Source: JAHEFX01 sp964614585 (GTDB lineage: Bacteria; Actinomycetota; Acidimicrobiia; Spongiisociales; JAENVV01). From it: DNA of 17,772 bases. The notes beneath the pieces were generated by a model. The model saw only the letters and a list, made by a program, of their open reading frames with translations. It did not search any database and was not told where the DNA came from. The position numbers were made by a program, and so were the translations under genes. Below, in pieces: positions 6,403 through 13,125 of the stretch (positions within the stretch are counted from its first letter, which is position 1; each line of letters opens with the position of its first letter). Where the stretch lies: contig CAZTLW010000035.1 in assembly GCA_964614585.1 (NCBI GenBank), forward strand, positions 1-17,772, given 5' to 3'.

Positions 6403-7698
6403 ATGAGTTACGCCTGTGGCGAGTGTGGGTACACGTCGCCGAAGTGGATGGGGTTCTGCCCCCGATGTCGTGCCGAAGGTGCCCTCACCGAGGTGGCTGA
6501 TGCGGTCCGGTCCCGCCCGACCGGGCCGCCGCCGGCCACGACCCTCGTCCGGGAGGCCGGCGACGCCTCCACGCCTCGGCGCTCGTCGGGAATCGGCGAG
6601 GTCGACCGGGTGCTCGGCGGCGGGTTCGTGCCCGGTGCCGCCGTGTTGGTGGGTGGCGAGCCCGGCGTCGGGAAGTCGTCGCTGCTCCTCCAGGTCGCCG
6701 GTCATCTCGGCGCCGACGGGGCCACCGTCCTCGTCGCCACGGCCGAGGAGTCGGCCGAGCAAGTGGGCCTGCGGGCCCGTCGACTCGGCGTGGGGGAGGG
6801 TGATGTCCGCCTGCTCGCCCACGACGACGTCGATGCGATCCTCGGCGCCGCCGACGATCTCGACCCCGACCTTCTGGTCGTCGATTCCATCCAGACGGTC
6901 CGGGTGGGCGAGGTGGGCAGCGCCGCCGGATCGGTGGGCCAGGTGCGCGAGGCAGCCGCCCGCATCATCCGCCATGCCAAGGACTCCGCCACCCCCACCG
7001 TCATCGTCGGCCACGTCACCAAGGACGGCGGCATCGCCGGCCCCCGGATGCTCGAGCACATGGTCGACGTCGTCCTGTACCTCCAGGGCGAAGCCGACCG
7101 GGGCCTGCGGGTGCTCAGCGGGCTGAAGAACCGTTTCGGGACCACCAACGTCTCCGGCCTCTTCGAGATGGGCCACGAGGGCCTCACCGAGATCGCCGAC
7201 CCGTCGACGGTGTTCATCGGGGGGCGCCGGGCCGACGCCCCCGGCTCGGTCGTGTTCCCGACCCTCGCCGGCCGCCGCACGATGCTCGTCGAGGTGCAGG
7301 CCCTGGTCGGGTCGTCGTCCGGCGGTCCCAATCCGCGGCGGAGCGTCCGCGGGGTCGAGTCGTCCCGGGTCCACCAGATCCTCGCCGTCCTGCAACGCCA
7401 CGCCGGCCTGTCCTTCTGGGACCGCGAGGTGTACGTGGCCGTCTCGGGTGGGGTCCAGGTCCGGGAACCCGAGGCCGATCTGCCGGTGGCCGTGGCCCTT
7501 GCGTCGTCGTTGCTCGACCGCCCCGTGGGCGACGTGGCCACCTGGGGCGAGGTGGGCCTCACCGGGGAGGTCCGGGTGGGGAGCCAGGCCGCCCGGCGGG
7601 CTGAGGAGGCCGCCAGACTGGGCCTGCGGTCGGTGGCGCCACCGGTGCCCACCCCGGTCCAGAAGGCCCTGGCCGACCTCGGCCTGCTCAGCGGCTGA
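6403..7698 (+). CDS. radA: DNA repair protein RadA (Sms)
   Basis: This 431-residue protein is the bacterial RadA/Sms ATPase, a hexameric DNA motor that helps branch migration and processing of recombination intermediates. An N-terminal zinc finger (C5, C8, C19, C22) is followed by a RecA-like ATPase with Walker A GGEPGVGKSS at 84-93 and Walker B-type LLVVDSIQT at 158-165. The RadA-specific KNRFG motif is at 242-246. The last part (about 295-431) is the Lon-protease-like domain of RadA, including YVAVSGGVQVREPEADLPVA. Length and motif order are normal. The ATG at 6403 is preceded by GGAG directly after the gap. disA starts 41 bases downstream, as in many Gram-positives. Confidence 0.97.
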   Translation: MSYACGECGYTSPKWMGFCPRCRAEGALTEVADAVRSRPTGPPPATTLVREAGDASTPRRSSGIGEVDRVLGGGFVPGAAVLVGGEPGVGKSSLLLQVAGHLGADGATVLVATAEESAEQVGLRARRLGVGEGDVRLLAHDDVDAILGAADDLDPDLLVVDSIQTVRVGEVGSAAGSVGQVREAAARIIRHAKDSATPTVIVGHVTKDGGIAGPRMLEHMVDVVLYLQGEADRGLRVLSGLKNRFGTTNVSGLFEMGHEGLTEIADPSTVFIGGRRADAPGSVVFPTLAGRRTMLVEVQALVGSSSGGPNPRRSVRGVESSRVHQILAVLQRHAGLSFWDREVYVAVSGGVQVREPEADLPVAVALASSLLDRPVGDVATWGEVGLTGEVRVGSQAARRAEEAARLGLRSVAPPVPTPVQKALADLGLLSG

Positions 7699-7726
7699 TC
7701 CTCCCCTCCGCCACGGCGCCGCTCAC

Positions 7727-7732
7727 TAGCCT
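7727..7732 (+). promoter_or_regulatory. Candidate leaderless -10 for disA
   Basis: TAGCCT ends 7 bases before the disA ATG at 7740, so transcription would begin at or next to the start codon. No well-placed ribosome binding site exists: GAGGG is only two bases from the ATG. No clear -35 is visible. Confidence 0.5.
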
Positions 7733-7739
7733 GAGGGTG

Positions 7740-8801
7740 ATGTCCGAGGCGCCCCTCCAACTCCACGATCTGCTGCAACGCGTCGCTCCGGGCTCCCCGC
7801 TCCGGCTGGCCTGCGAGCGGATCGTCCAGCAGTCGGATGGGGCCCTCATCGTCCTCGGCAACGGCCCCGAGGTCGAGGCCGTGTGCTCTGGGGGGTTCGA
7901 CCTCGACCGGTCGTCGTTCACCATCGCCCGCGTCGCCGAGTTGGCGAAGATGGACGGGGCGATCATCCTCGACGACAGCGGTGATTGGATCCTCAAGGCC
8001 AACGTCCACCTGCTGCCCGACGCCTCGATCCCCACGTCGGAGACCGGCAGTCGCCACCGCACCGCCCAGCGGGTGGCGGTCCAGACCGGCAAGCCGGTGG
8101 TCACCGTCTCCGAGAACCGTGGCCGGGTGACCCTCTTCCACACGGGCGGCCTCCGCGAGCTCGAGGACCCGAACGACCTGATCGACCGGGTGAACCAGTA
8201 CCTCCACACCCTCGAGCGCTTCCGCCGGCGCCTCGATGACGCCGTCGACCGGCTCGACCGCATGGAGGTCGCCGGCCTCGTCACCACCCGCCATGTCCTC
8301 GCCGTCGTCCAGCGGGCGGAGCTCGTCGCCCGGATCGCCAGCGAGGTCGAGGGCGACACGGTCGGCCTCGGCGGGAGCATCGACCTCGTCGAACTGCAGC
8401 TCTCGGACCTGACCACCGGTGCCATCCGGATCGCCCACCTGGTGTATCTCGACTACCTCACCGACACGTCGGCGGCGGCGATCGAGAAGGTGGTAGAGGC
8501 CGTGGCGAACCTCACCGCCGCCGAGTTGGCCGACGCCTTCGCCCTCACGAGCGCCCTTGGGCTCGACCACCCCGACGCCGAGGTGGAGCCCCGCGGCATC
8601 CGACTCCTCGCCGGGGTACCCCGTCTCCCGGATCCGGTCCAGGCCGGCATGCTCGAACGCTTCCCGGCCTTCGACGACCTCATCTCGGCATCGGTGCACG
8701 AGTTGGAGGAGGTCGACGGCATCGGCCCGACCCGCGCCGTCCAGATCCGCCGCTACTTCGACCGCTGGGTCGAGGCGGCCGGGTGGACGGTGAAGGACTA
8801 G
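7740..8801 (+). CDS. disA: DNA integrity scanning diadenylate cyclase DisA
   Basis: This 353-residue protein makes cyclic di-AMP from two ATP and, in Bacillus, scans DNA for branched structures. The diadenylate cyclase domain covers about residues 10-140, with both catalytic motifs: DGA at 72-74 and RHR at 105-107 within TSETGSRHRTAQ. A helical spine (about 145-290) leads to a C-terminal helix-hairpin-helix DNA-binding domain (about 300-350) containing ELEEVDGIGPTRAVQIRRYF. Length matches the family (about 355-360). ATG at 7740 is chosen; an in-frame GTG lies directly before it at 7737. It follows radA closely, the arrangement in which RadA and DisA are known to work together, and is followed by carD. 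Confidence 0.97.
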   Translation: MSEAPLQLHDLLQRVAPGSPLRLACERIVQQSDGALIVLGNGPEVEAVCSGGFDLDRSSFTIARVAELAKMDGAIILDDSGDWILKANVHLLPDASIPTSETGSRHRTAQRVAVQTGKPVVTVSENRGRVTLFHTGGLRELEDPNDLIDRVNQYLHTLERFRRRLDDAVDRLDRMEVAGLVTTRHVLAVVQRAELVARIASEVEGDTVGLGGSIDLVELQLSDLTTGAIRIAHLVYLDYLTDTSAAAIEKVVEAVANLTAAELADAFALTSALGLDHPDAEVEPRGIRLLAGVPRLPDPVQAGMLERFPAFDDLISASVHELEEVDGIGPTRAVQIRRYFDRWVEAAGWTVKD

Positions 8802-8814
8802 CCCGTCAGGTCGA

Positions 8815-8820
8815 TAGACT
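8815..8820 (+). promoter_or_regulatory. Candidate -10 element for carD
   Basis: TAGACT lies shortly after the disA stop. A start about 7 bases downstream would give a leader of about 20 bases carrying the GGAAGG ribosome binding site (8839-8844), so carD could be transcribed independently of disA. Confidence 0.45.
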
Positions 8821-8847
8821 CTCGGTTCTCCCGCCCTCGGAAGGTCC

Positions 8848-9360
8848 ATGGCCAAGAAGCAGACGTTCGAGGTCGGCGACAAGGTGGTGCACCCTCACCA
8901 CGGTGCCGCCACCATCGAGCGACGGGTCAACAAGAACGTCGCCGGCAGCCGACGCGAATACTTCATCCTCGACATCGCCACCGAACCGCTCACCGTCATG
9001 GTGCCGGTCGAGACGATCGAGGAGACGATCCGCCCCGTGATCTCGAAGACGGCGGCCAACAAGGTGTTCCAGACGTTCCGCAGCGAGCCACAGGAGGCCG
9101 GGTCGAACTGGTCCCGTTGGTACAAGGTCCTCAACGAGAAGATGACCTCCGGCGACATCTACCAGGTCGCCGAGGTGGTCCGGGACCTCACCTTCGCCCA
9201 GCAGACGAAGGGGATCTCCCCGGCCCTGAAGCGGATGCTGTCGAAAGCCCGCCTCACGCTCTCATCGGAGCTTCAGTTCGCGCTCGACCTTGACGAAGAA
9301 GACGTCATCAAGAAGATCGACCGGGCCCTGCCCAAGGTCGACGCCGCTGCAGCGGACTGA
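8848..9360 (+). CDS. carD: CarD-family RNA polymerase-binding transcription regulator
   Basis: This 170-residue protein is a CarD homologue, which in mycobacteria binds the RNA polymerase beta subunit and stabilises open promoter complexes, notably at rRNA promoters. The N-terminal RNA polymerase-interacting domain (about 5-65) begins FEVGDKVVHPHHGAATIERR, the classic CarD/TRCF opening. The helical DNA-binding part follows, with NWSRWYKVLNEK around 91-102 containing the conserved Trp used to wedge the promoter minor groove. A GGAAGG ribosome binding site lies upstream of the ATG. It sits between disA and the PIN-TRAM gene. In Mycobacterium carD directly precedes ispD-ispF, so this position is canonical. 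Confidence 0.96.
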   Translation: MAKKQTFEVGDKVVHPHHGAATIERRVNKNVAGSRREYFILDIATEPLTVMVPVETIEETIRPVISKTAANKVFQTFRSEPQEAGSNWSRWYKVLNEKMTSGDIYQVAEVVRDLTFAQQTKGISPALKRMLSKARLTLSSELQFALDLDEEDVIKKIDRALPKVDAAAAD

Positions 9361-9385
9361 CGACGTCCATCGGAAAGGAGGCGGC

Positions 9386-10429
9386 GTGCACGTGGAGGCC
9401 GTCCGCCTGAGTGTGACCCTGCTGGCCACGGCCATCGGCTATCGCCTCGGGTTCGGTTCCGACCTGCTCACCGACGACTTGGCGCGCCTGTTGGGAGCCG
9501 TTGTCGGGGCCGGGGTCGGCTACGTGCTCGGCGGGTGGATGGGCCGGTCGTACCGGCGGGGCGTCGACACGCTTGCCCGCCGGGTCGGGCGTCGCTCCGT
9601 GGGCCCCGACCTGCTCGCCGGGATCATCGGCGGCGTCCTCGGTCTGGTCGTCGGGGTGGCACTCGGGGTCCCCCTCCTCGTCGCCCTCGAGGTCGGCCTC
9701 GCCGTGCCGGCCTACCTCCTCGTCGTCTCGCTCACCGGGACTGCCGGCGCCGTGTTCGTCTCCGTCAACCGCGACCGGGTCCTCGGTGCCCTCGGGCTGC
9801 GTGCCACCGGGCCGATGGTCGCCCGGCGTCTCGATGGCGACGAACGGGCCCACCTGCTCGACTCCTCGGCGGCGATCGACGGCCGCGTCCTCGAGATGTT
9901 CCGGACCAATCTGCTGTCGGGCCGGATCTGGGTGCCGGAGTTCGTGCTCGACGAGCTGCAGGGTCTCGCCGATGCTGCCGACAAGGGCATCCGTCGCCGC
10001 GGGAAGCGAGGCCTCGACGTGGTCACCGCCCTCCGCTCGATCACCGAGGTCACGGTGCTCGACGAGACGGTGCCCGAGGTGTCGGACGTCGACGCCAAGT
10101 TGGTGGTGCTCGCGGCCCGCAGCGGGGCCACGCTGCTCACCACCGACCACAACCTCGGGCAGGTCGCCGAGGTCCGCGGTGTCCGAGTGGTGAACCCCGC
10201 CATCGTCGCCGAGGACCTGCGCCGGACCGTGGCGACCGGCGAGCGGTTGCGCATTCCTCTCTCCAAGCCCGGCACCCAGCCCGGCCAGGGCGTCGGCTAT
10301 CTCGAGGACGGAACCATGGTCGTCGTCGAGGGTGCCGCCGACCGCGTCGGCGAGGAGCTCGACGTCGAAGTCACGTCGGCGACCAAGTCGTCGGTCGGCC
10401 AGCTCCTCTTCGCCAAACCCATCGGCTGA
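9386..10429 (+). CDS. PIN and TRAM domain membrane protein (YacL family)
   Basis: This 347-residue protein has about four N-terminal membrane helices (about 8-24, 33-52, 76-96, 99-124). A PIN-type nuclease domain (about 156-275) follows, with the expected acidic residues D159, E190, D236 and D254 in LLDSSAAIDGR, VLDELQGLAD, SDVDAKLV and TTDHN. A C-terminal TRAM domain (about 285-345) includes PGQGVGYLEDGTMVVVEG. These parts and the location match Bacillus YacL, a probable membrane-anchored RNase of unknown target. GTG at 9386 was chosen; AAGGAGG (9375-9381) lies 4 bases before it, and a second GTG at 9392 has 10-base spacing and is equally possible. The gene starts 25 bases after carD, probably in one operon. 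Confidence 0.92.
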   Translation: MHVEAVRLSVTLLATAIGYRLGFGSDLLTDDLARLLGAVVGAGVGYVLGGWMGRSYRRGVDTLARRVGRRSVGPDLLAGIIGGVLGLVVGVALGVPLLVALEVGLAVPAYLLVVSLTGTAGAVFVSVNRDRVLGALGLRATGPMVARRLDGDERAHLLDSSAAIDGRVLEMFRTNLLSGRIWVPEFVLDELQGLADAADKGIRRRGKRGLDVVTALRSITEVTVLDETVPEVSDVDAKLVVLAARSGATLLTTDHNLGQVAEVRGVRVVNPAIVAEDLRRTVATGERLRIPLSKPGTQPGQGVGYLEDGTMVVVEGAADRVGEELDVEVTSATKSSVGQLLFAKPIG

Positions 10430-10431
10430 TT

Positions 10432-10510
10432 GCGAACCCAGGGTTCGGGGCAGGTCAGCCGGCCGTTCTCCGGTGGCAGGACCAGTCTGGGTCTGGTCTC
10501 AGCACCGCAG
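10432..10510. repeat. Left copy of inverted repeat flanking ispF-ispD
   Basis: This 79-bp element matches the reverse complement of 11632-11710 without gaps at 58 of 79 positions by my count; most differences cluster in the middle. Shared blocks include AACCCAGGGTT and CTGGGTCTGGTCTC. It contains two palindromes: CGAACCC-A-GGGTTCG (10433-10447) and GACCAG-7 bases-CTGGTC (10480-10498). It fills almost the whole gap between the converging PIN-TRAM and ispF genes, where its hairpins could also act as a two-way terminator, although no U-tract is present. Confidence 0.85.
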
Positions 10511-10511
10511 T

Positions 10512-10985
10512 TCAGGACGGCTCGATCGAGGCGACGGCGTGGGCGGCGATCCCCTCACCCCGGCCGAGGGCACCGAGTCCGTCGGTGGTGGTCGCCTTGA
10601 CGGACACCGCTCCGACGTCGACACCGAGGACCTCCGCCAACCGGGCTGCCATCGCCTCCCGGTGCGGGCCCACCCGGACGGACTGGGCGACGATCGTCAC
10701 GTCGACGTTGCCGACCCGCCAGCCCCGGTCGGCCAGCAGGCCGACGGTGTGGACGAGGAGGTCGAGCGACGCGGCCCCGTGCCAGCGTCGGTCGGAGGAG
10801 GGGAAGTGGTGGCCGAGGTCGCCGAGGGCGGCGGCACCGAGCAGGGCATCGACGAGGGCGTGCACCGCCACGTCGCCGTCGGAGGTCGCCTCGAGCCCTC
10901 GCGTGTCGTCGACCACGACGCCGCCGAGCACGATCGGGGGGTCGCCACCGAAGCGATGGGCGTCGAGTCCGAACCCGACCCTCAT
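10512..10985 (-). CDS. ispF: 2-C-methyl-D-erythritol 2,4-cyclodiphosphate synthase IspF
   Basis: This 157-residue enzyme catalyses the fifth step of the MEP isoprenoid pathway, cyclising CDP-ME 2-phosphate to MEcPP with release of CMP. The metal site is visible: D8 and H10 in GLDAHRF, and H42 in SDGDVAVHALVDALLGAAALGD. The LGHHFPSSD segment replaces the usual IGxxFPDTD, a mild departure. The C-terminal KATTTDGLGALGRGEGIAAHAV contains the conserved T-x-GLG and GRGEGI elements. The ATG overlaps the ispD stop (ATGA), so both are made from one transcript. The gene is on the strand opposite to its usual neighbours and ends one base from the left inverted repeat. Confidence 0.96.
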   Translation of the reverse strand: MRVGFGLDAHRFGGDPPIVLGGVVVDDTRGLEATSDGDVAVHALVDALLGAAALGDLGHHFPSSDRRWHGAASLDLLVHTVGLLADRGWRVGNVDVTIVAQSVRVGPHREAMAARLAEVLGVDVGAVSVKATTTDGLGALGRGEGIAAHAVASIEPS

Positions 10986-11599
10986 GCCCGGGCCTCTGCC
11001 AACAGCGAGGCGGCCACGAACAGGTCGTCGGGATAGGTGATCTTGAGGTTGGTCGGGTCGCCGTCGACGATGACGACCCGGCGGCCGTCCCACTCGAGCA
11101 GTTGGGCGTCGTCGGTGGCGTCGTCCCGAGAGGCGCGATGGGCGCCCATCAGCGCGTCGAGACGAAATGCCTGCGGGGTCTGGACGGCCACGAGAGGAGT
11201 CCGGTCGATGGTGTCGACGACGACGTCGCCGTCGACGCGCTTGAGCGTGTCGCGGACCGGCACGGCGGGGACGACCCCGTCGGCGTCACCGGTCGCCAGC
11301 CGATCGACGACCCGGTGGGCGAGGGCGGTCGAGGCGAGCGGCCGGGCGGCGTCGTGCACCAGGACCGCGTCGACGCCCTCGGGCACCCGGGCGAGGCCGG
11401 CGGCGACCGAGTCGCGGCGCCGGGGGCCGCCCGGGACGCCATCGGGCACGTCGCCCACCACGATGACGCCGTCGCAGACCGGGGCCAGCGCGTCCATTGC
11501 CCGCCGCCACAGCGGCACGCCGTCGAGCTCGACGAGGTGTTTCGGTCGTCCGAATCGCTGGCCGCTACCCGCTGCCACCACGATGCCCCAGACCTGCAT
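10982..11599 (-). CDS. ispD: 2-C-methyl-D-erythritol 4-phosphate cytidylyltransferase IspD
   Basis: This 205-residue enzyme joins MEP to CTP to give CDP-ME in the MEP pathway. The nucleotide-binding opening IVVAAGSGQRFGRPKHLVEL (about 6-25) contains the catalytic Arg and Lys (R15, K20). VHDAARP at 81-87, D106, R117 and QTPQAF at 140-145 follow, and DPTNLKIT at 181-188 ends the active site with K186. It is slightly shorter than E. coli IspD. ATG at 11599 was chosen because it begins at the beta strand of the fold; the frame remains open far upstream but across the cysS promoter and gene, which is spurious. No ribosome binding site is evident, which fits the leaderless promoter seen upstream. 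Confidence 0.96.
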   Translation of the reverse strand: MQVWGIVVAAGSGQRFGRPKHLVELDGVPLWRRAMDALAPVCDGVIVVGDVPDGVPGGPRRRDSVAAGLARVPEGVDAVLVHDAARPLASTALAHRVVDRLATGDADGVVPAVPVRDTLKRVDGDVVVDTIDRTPLVAVQTPQAFRLDALMGAHRASRDDATDDAQLLEWDGRRVVIVDGDPTNLKITYPDDLFVAASLLAEARA

Positions 11600-11606
11600 G
11601 GGCAGC

Positions 11607-11612
11607 AGCCTA
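11607..11612 (-). promoter_or_regulatory. Candidate leaderless -10 for ispD-ispF
   Basis: TAGGCT on the minus strand ends exactly 7 bases before the ispD ATG, the same spacing as at disA and cysS. A -35 region would fall at the inner edge of the right inverted repeat, including the small palindrome at 11628-11640 (CTCCGGTGCGGAG). Confidence 0.5.
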
Positions 11613-11631
11613 CGGGGGCTCCCCGATCTCC

Positions 11632-11710
11632 GGTGCGGAGACCAGACCCAGGCTGGTCTCACCACCGCAGAAGCCGACCGAGTCCTGCTGGGAACCCTGG
11701 GTTGGCAGGC
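11632..11710. repeat. Right copy of inverted repeat flanking ispF-ispD
   Basis: This is the partner of 10432-10510 in opposite orientation. It contains the palindromes GAGACCAG-7 bases-CTGGTCTC (11638-11660) and AACCC-T-GGGTT (11693-11703). It lies between the divergent ispD and cysS genes, where a terminator is not expected. It overlaps the places where the -35 elements of both promoters should be, so it may also be a shared regulatory region. Confidence 0.85.
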
Positions 11711-11714
11711 CGGA

Positions 11715-11720
11715 TACCCT
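11715..11720 (+). promoter_or_regulatory. Candidate leaderless -10 for cysS
   Basis: TACCCT ends 7 bases before the cysS ATG. No ribosome binding site is present upstream. The hexamer begins just five bases outside the right inverted repeat. Confidence 0.5.
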
Positions 11721-11727
11721 GCGGCCG

Positions 11728-13125
11728 ATGCGCATCCACTCGACCCTCGGCCGCACGACCAGCGAGCTCGTCCCACGCGACGGGGACCGGGTGACGATCT
11801 ACATGTGTGGGCCCACCGTGCAGACGGTGCCGCACCTGGGCCACGGACGGGCATTCGTGGTCTTCGACGTGCTGCGCCGGTACCTCCGCTGGCAGGGCCT
11901 CGACGTCCTCTACGTCCGCAACGTCACCGACATCGACGACAAGATCATCGACGCCGCCGCCGAGCGAGGCGTCCCCGTCGACCAGCACGCCCGGGAGATG
12001 GAGGAGGTCTTCCGCTCGGCCATGCATGCGCTCTGCGTGGAGGACCCCGACGTGGAGCCACGGGCCACCGAGCACATCGCCCAGATGCAGGAACTCATCG
12101 CCACGCTCATCGAGACCGGCCACGCCTACCCGTCCGACGGCGACGTCTACTTCTCGGTCCGCTCCTTCCCCGAGTACGGCAAGCTGTCGGGGCGCAATCC
12201 CGACGACCTCCGCTCCGGGTCCCGGGTCGAGCCGGGGGAGGCGAAGCGGGACCCGCTGGACTTCGCCCTCTGGAAGGGTGCCAAGCCGGGCGAGCCGACC
12301 TGGGACTCGCCCTGGGGGCCGGGACGGCCCGGTTGGCACATCGAGTGCTCGGCGATGGCGCGCGCCTACCTCGGCGACGGGTTCGACATCCACGGTGGCG
12401 GCTCCGACCTCATCTTCCCGCACCACGAGAACGAGATCGCCCAGTCCGAGGCGGCCACCGGCACCCCATTCGCCCGGTTCTGGATGCACAACGGAATGCT
12501 GAACCTCGGCGGTGAGAAGATGTCGAAGTCCACCGGCCACGTCATCGACCTCGTGGAGGCGGCCGAGCAGTACCCGGCCGCCGCCATCCGCCTCTTCTAC
12601 CTGCGGGCCCACTACCGGTCGCCGCTCGAGTACTCGCTCGACCTGCTCGACGAGTCGGTGGCCGCCCTCGAGCGCCTGCGGGCGTTCCGGCGCCGCGCCG
12701 GGGAGGGCTCGGCCCCCGACGACGAGTTCCTCGGACGCTTCACGGCTGCCATGGACGACGACCTGGCGACGCCCGAGGCCATCTCGGCGCTCTTCGACCT
12801 GGTGCGGGAGGGCAACCGCCGCCTGGAGGCGGGTGAGTCCGTCGCCGACCTCGCGGCCACCTACGACACCGTGGTCGCCGTGCTCGGCCTGGGCGACGAG
12901 GCGACCGACGACGCGATCGGCCCGGCGGTCGCCGCCCTGTTGGAGGCCCACGACCTGCCGGCTGCCGACGACCTCGAGTCGGCCGTGGCCAGCCTCGTCG
13001 ACGCCCGTGCCGCCGCCCGTGACGACCGGGACTGGGCCACCGCCGACGACATCCGGGACGGTCTCGCCGAGGCGGGCATCACGCTCGAGGACACCCCAGA
13101 TGGCGTTCGCTGGTATCGGTCGTAG
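11728..13125 (+). CDS. cysS: Cysteinyl-tRNA synthetase
   Basis: This 465-residue class I synthetase charges tRNA-Cys. The HIGH signature appears as HLGH within PHLGHGR (36-41), and KMSKS is at 264-268. The four zinc ligands that select cysteine are in their family positions: C27 in YMCGPTV, C207 in HIECSAMA, and H232 and E236 in HHENE. The C-terminal helical anticodon-binding region is complete and ends with DDIRDGLAEAGITLEDTPDG. The length is normal and no second active-site copy is seen, so this is CysS and not the related mycothiol ligase MshC. ATG at 11728 begins the conserved N-terminal strand; upstream in-frame sequence runs through the inverted repeat and is not coding. It overlaps rlmB by 26 bases. 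Confidence 0.97.
   Translation: MRIHSTLGRTTSELVPRDGDRVTIYMCGPTVQTVPHLGHGRAFVVFDVLRRYLRWQGLDVLYVRNVTDIDDKIIDAAAERGVPVDQHAREMEEVFRSAMHALCVEDPDVEPRATEHIAQMQELIATLIETGHAYPSDGDVYFSVRSFPEYGKLSGRNPDDLRSGSRVEPGEAKRDPLDFALWKGAKPGEPTWDSPWGPGRPGWHIECSAMARAYLGDGFDIHGGGSDLIFPHHENEIAQSEAATGTPFARFWMHNGMLNLGGEKMSKSTGHVIDLVEAAEQYPAAAIRLFYLRAHYRSPLEYSLDLLDESVAALERLRAFRRRAGEGSAPDDEFLGRFTAAMDDDLATPEAISALFDLVREGNRRLEAGESVADLAATYDTVVAVLGLGDEATDDAIGPAVAALLEAHDLPAADDLESAVASLVDARAAARDDRDWATADDIRDGLAEAGITLEDTPDGVRWYRS

Noticed and set aside
6702..8882. Long minus-strand open reading frame opposite radA and disA
   Set aside because: It gives an Arg/Ser/Asp-biased translation with no recognisable domain, while the plus strand carries two complete conserved proteins.
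10432..11710. Insertion sequence with terminal inverted repeats
   Set aside because: The segment between the repeats contains only ispF and ispD, with no transposase. No target-site duplication is evident at the outer edges.
11728..13125. Possible MshC (mycothiol ligase) instead of CysS
   Set aside because: The full C-terminal anticodon-binding region and normal CysS length are present, and the cysS-rlmB context is that of the tRNA synthetase.
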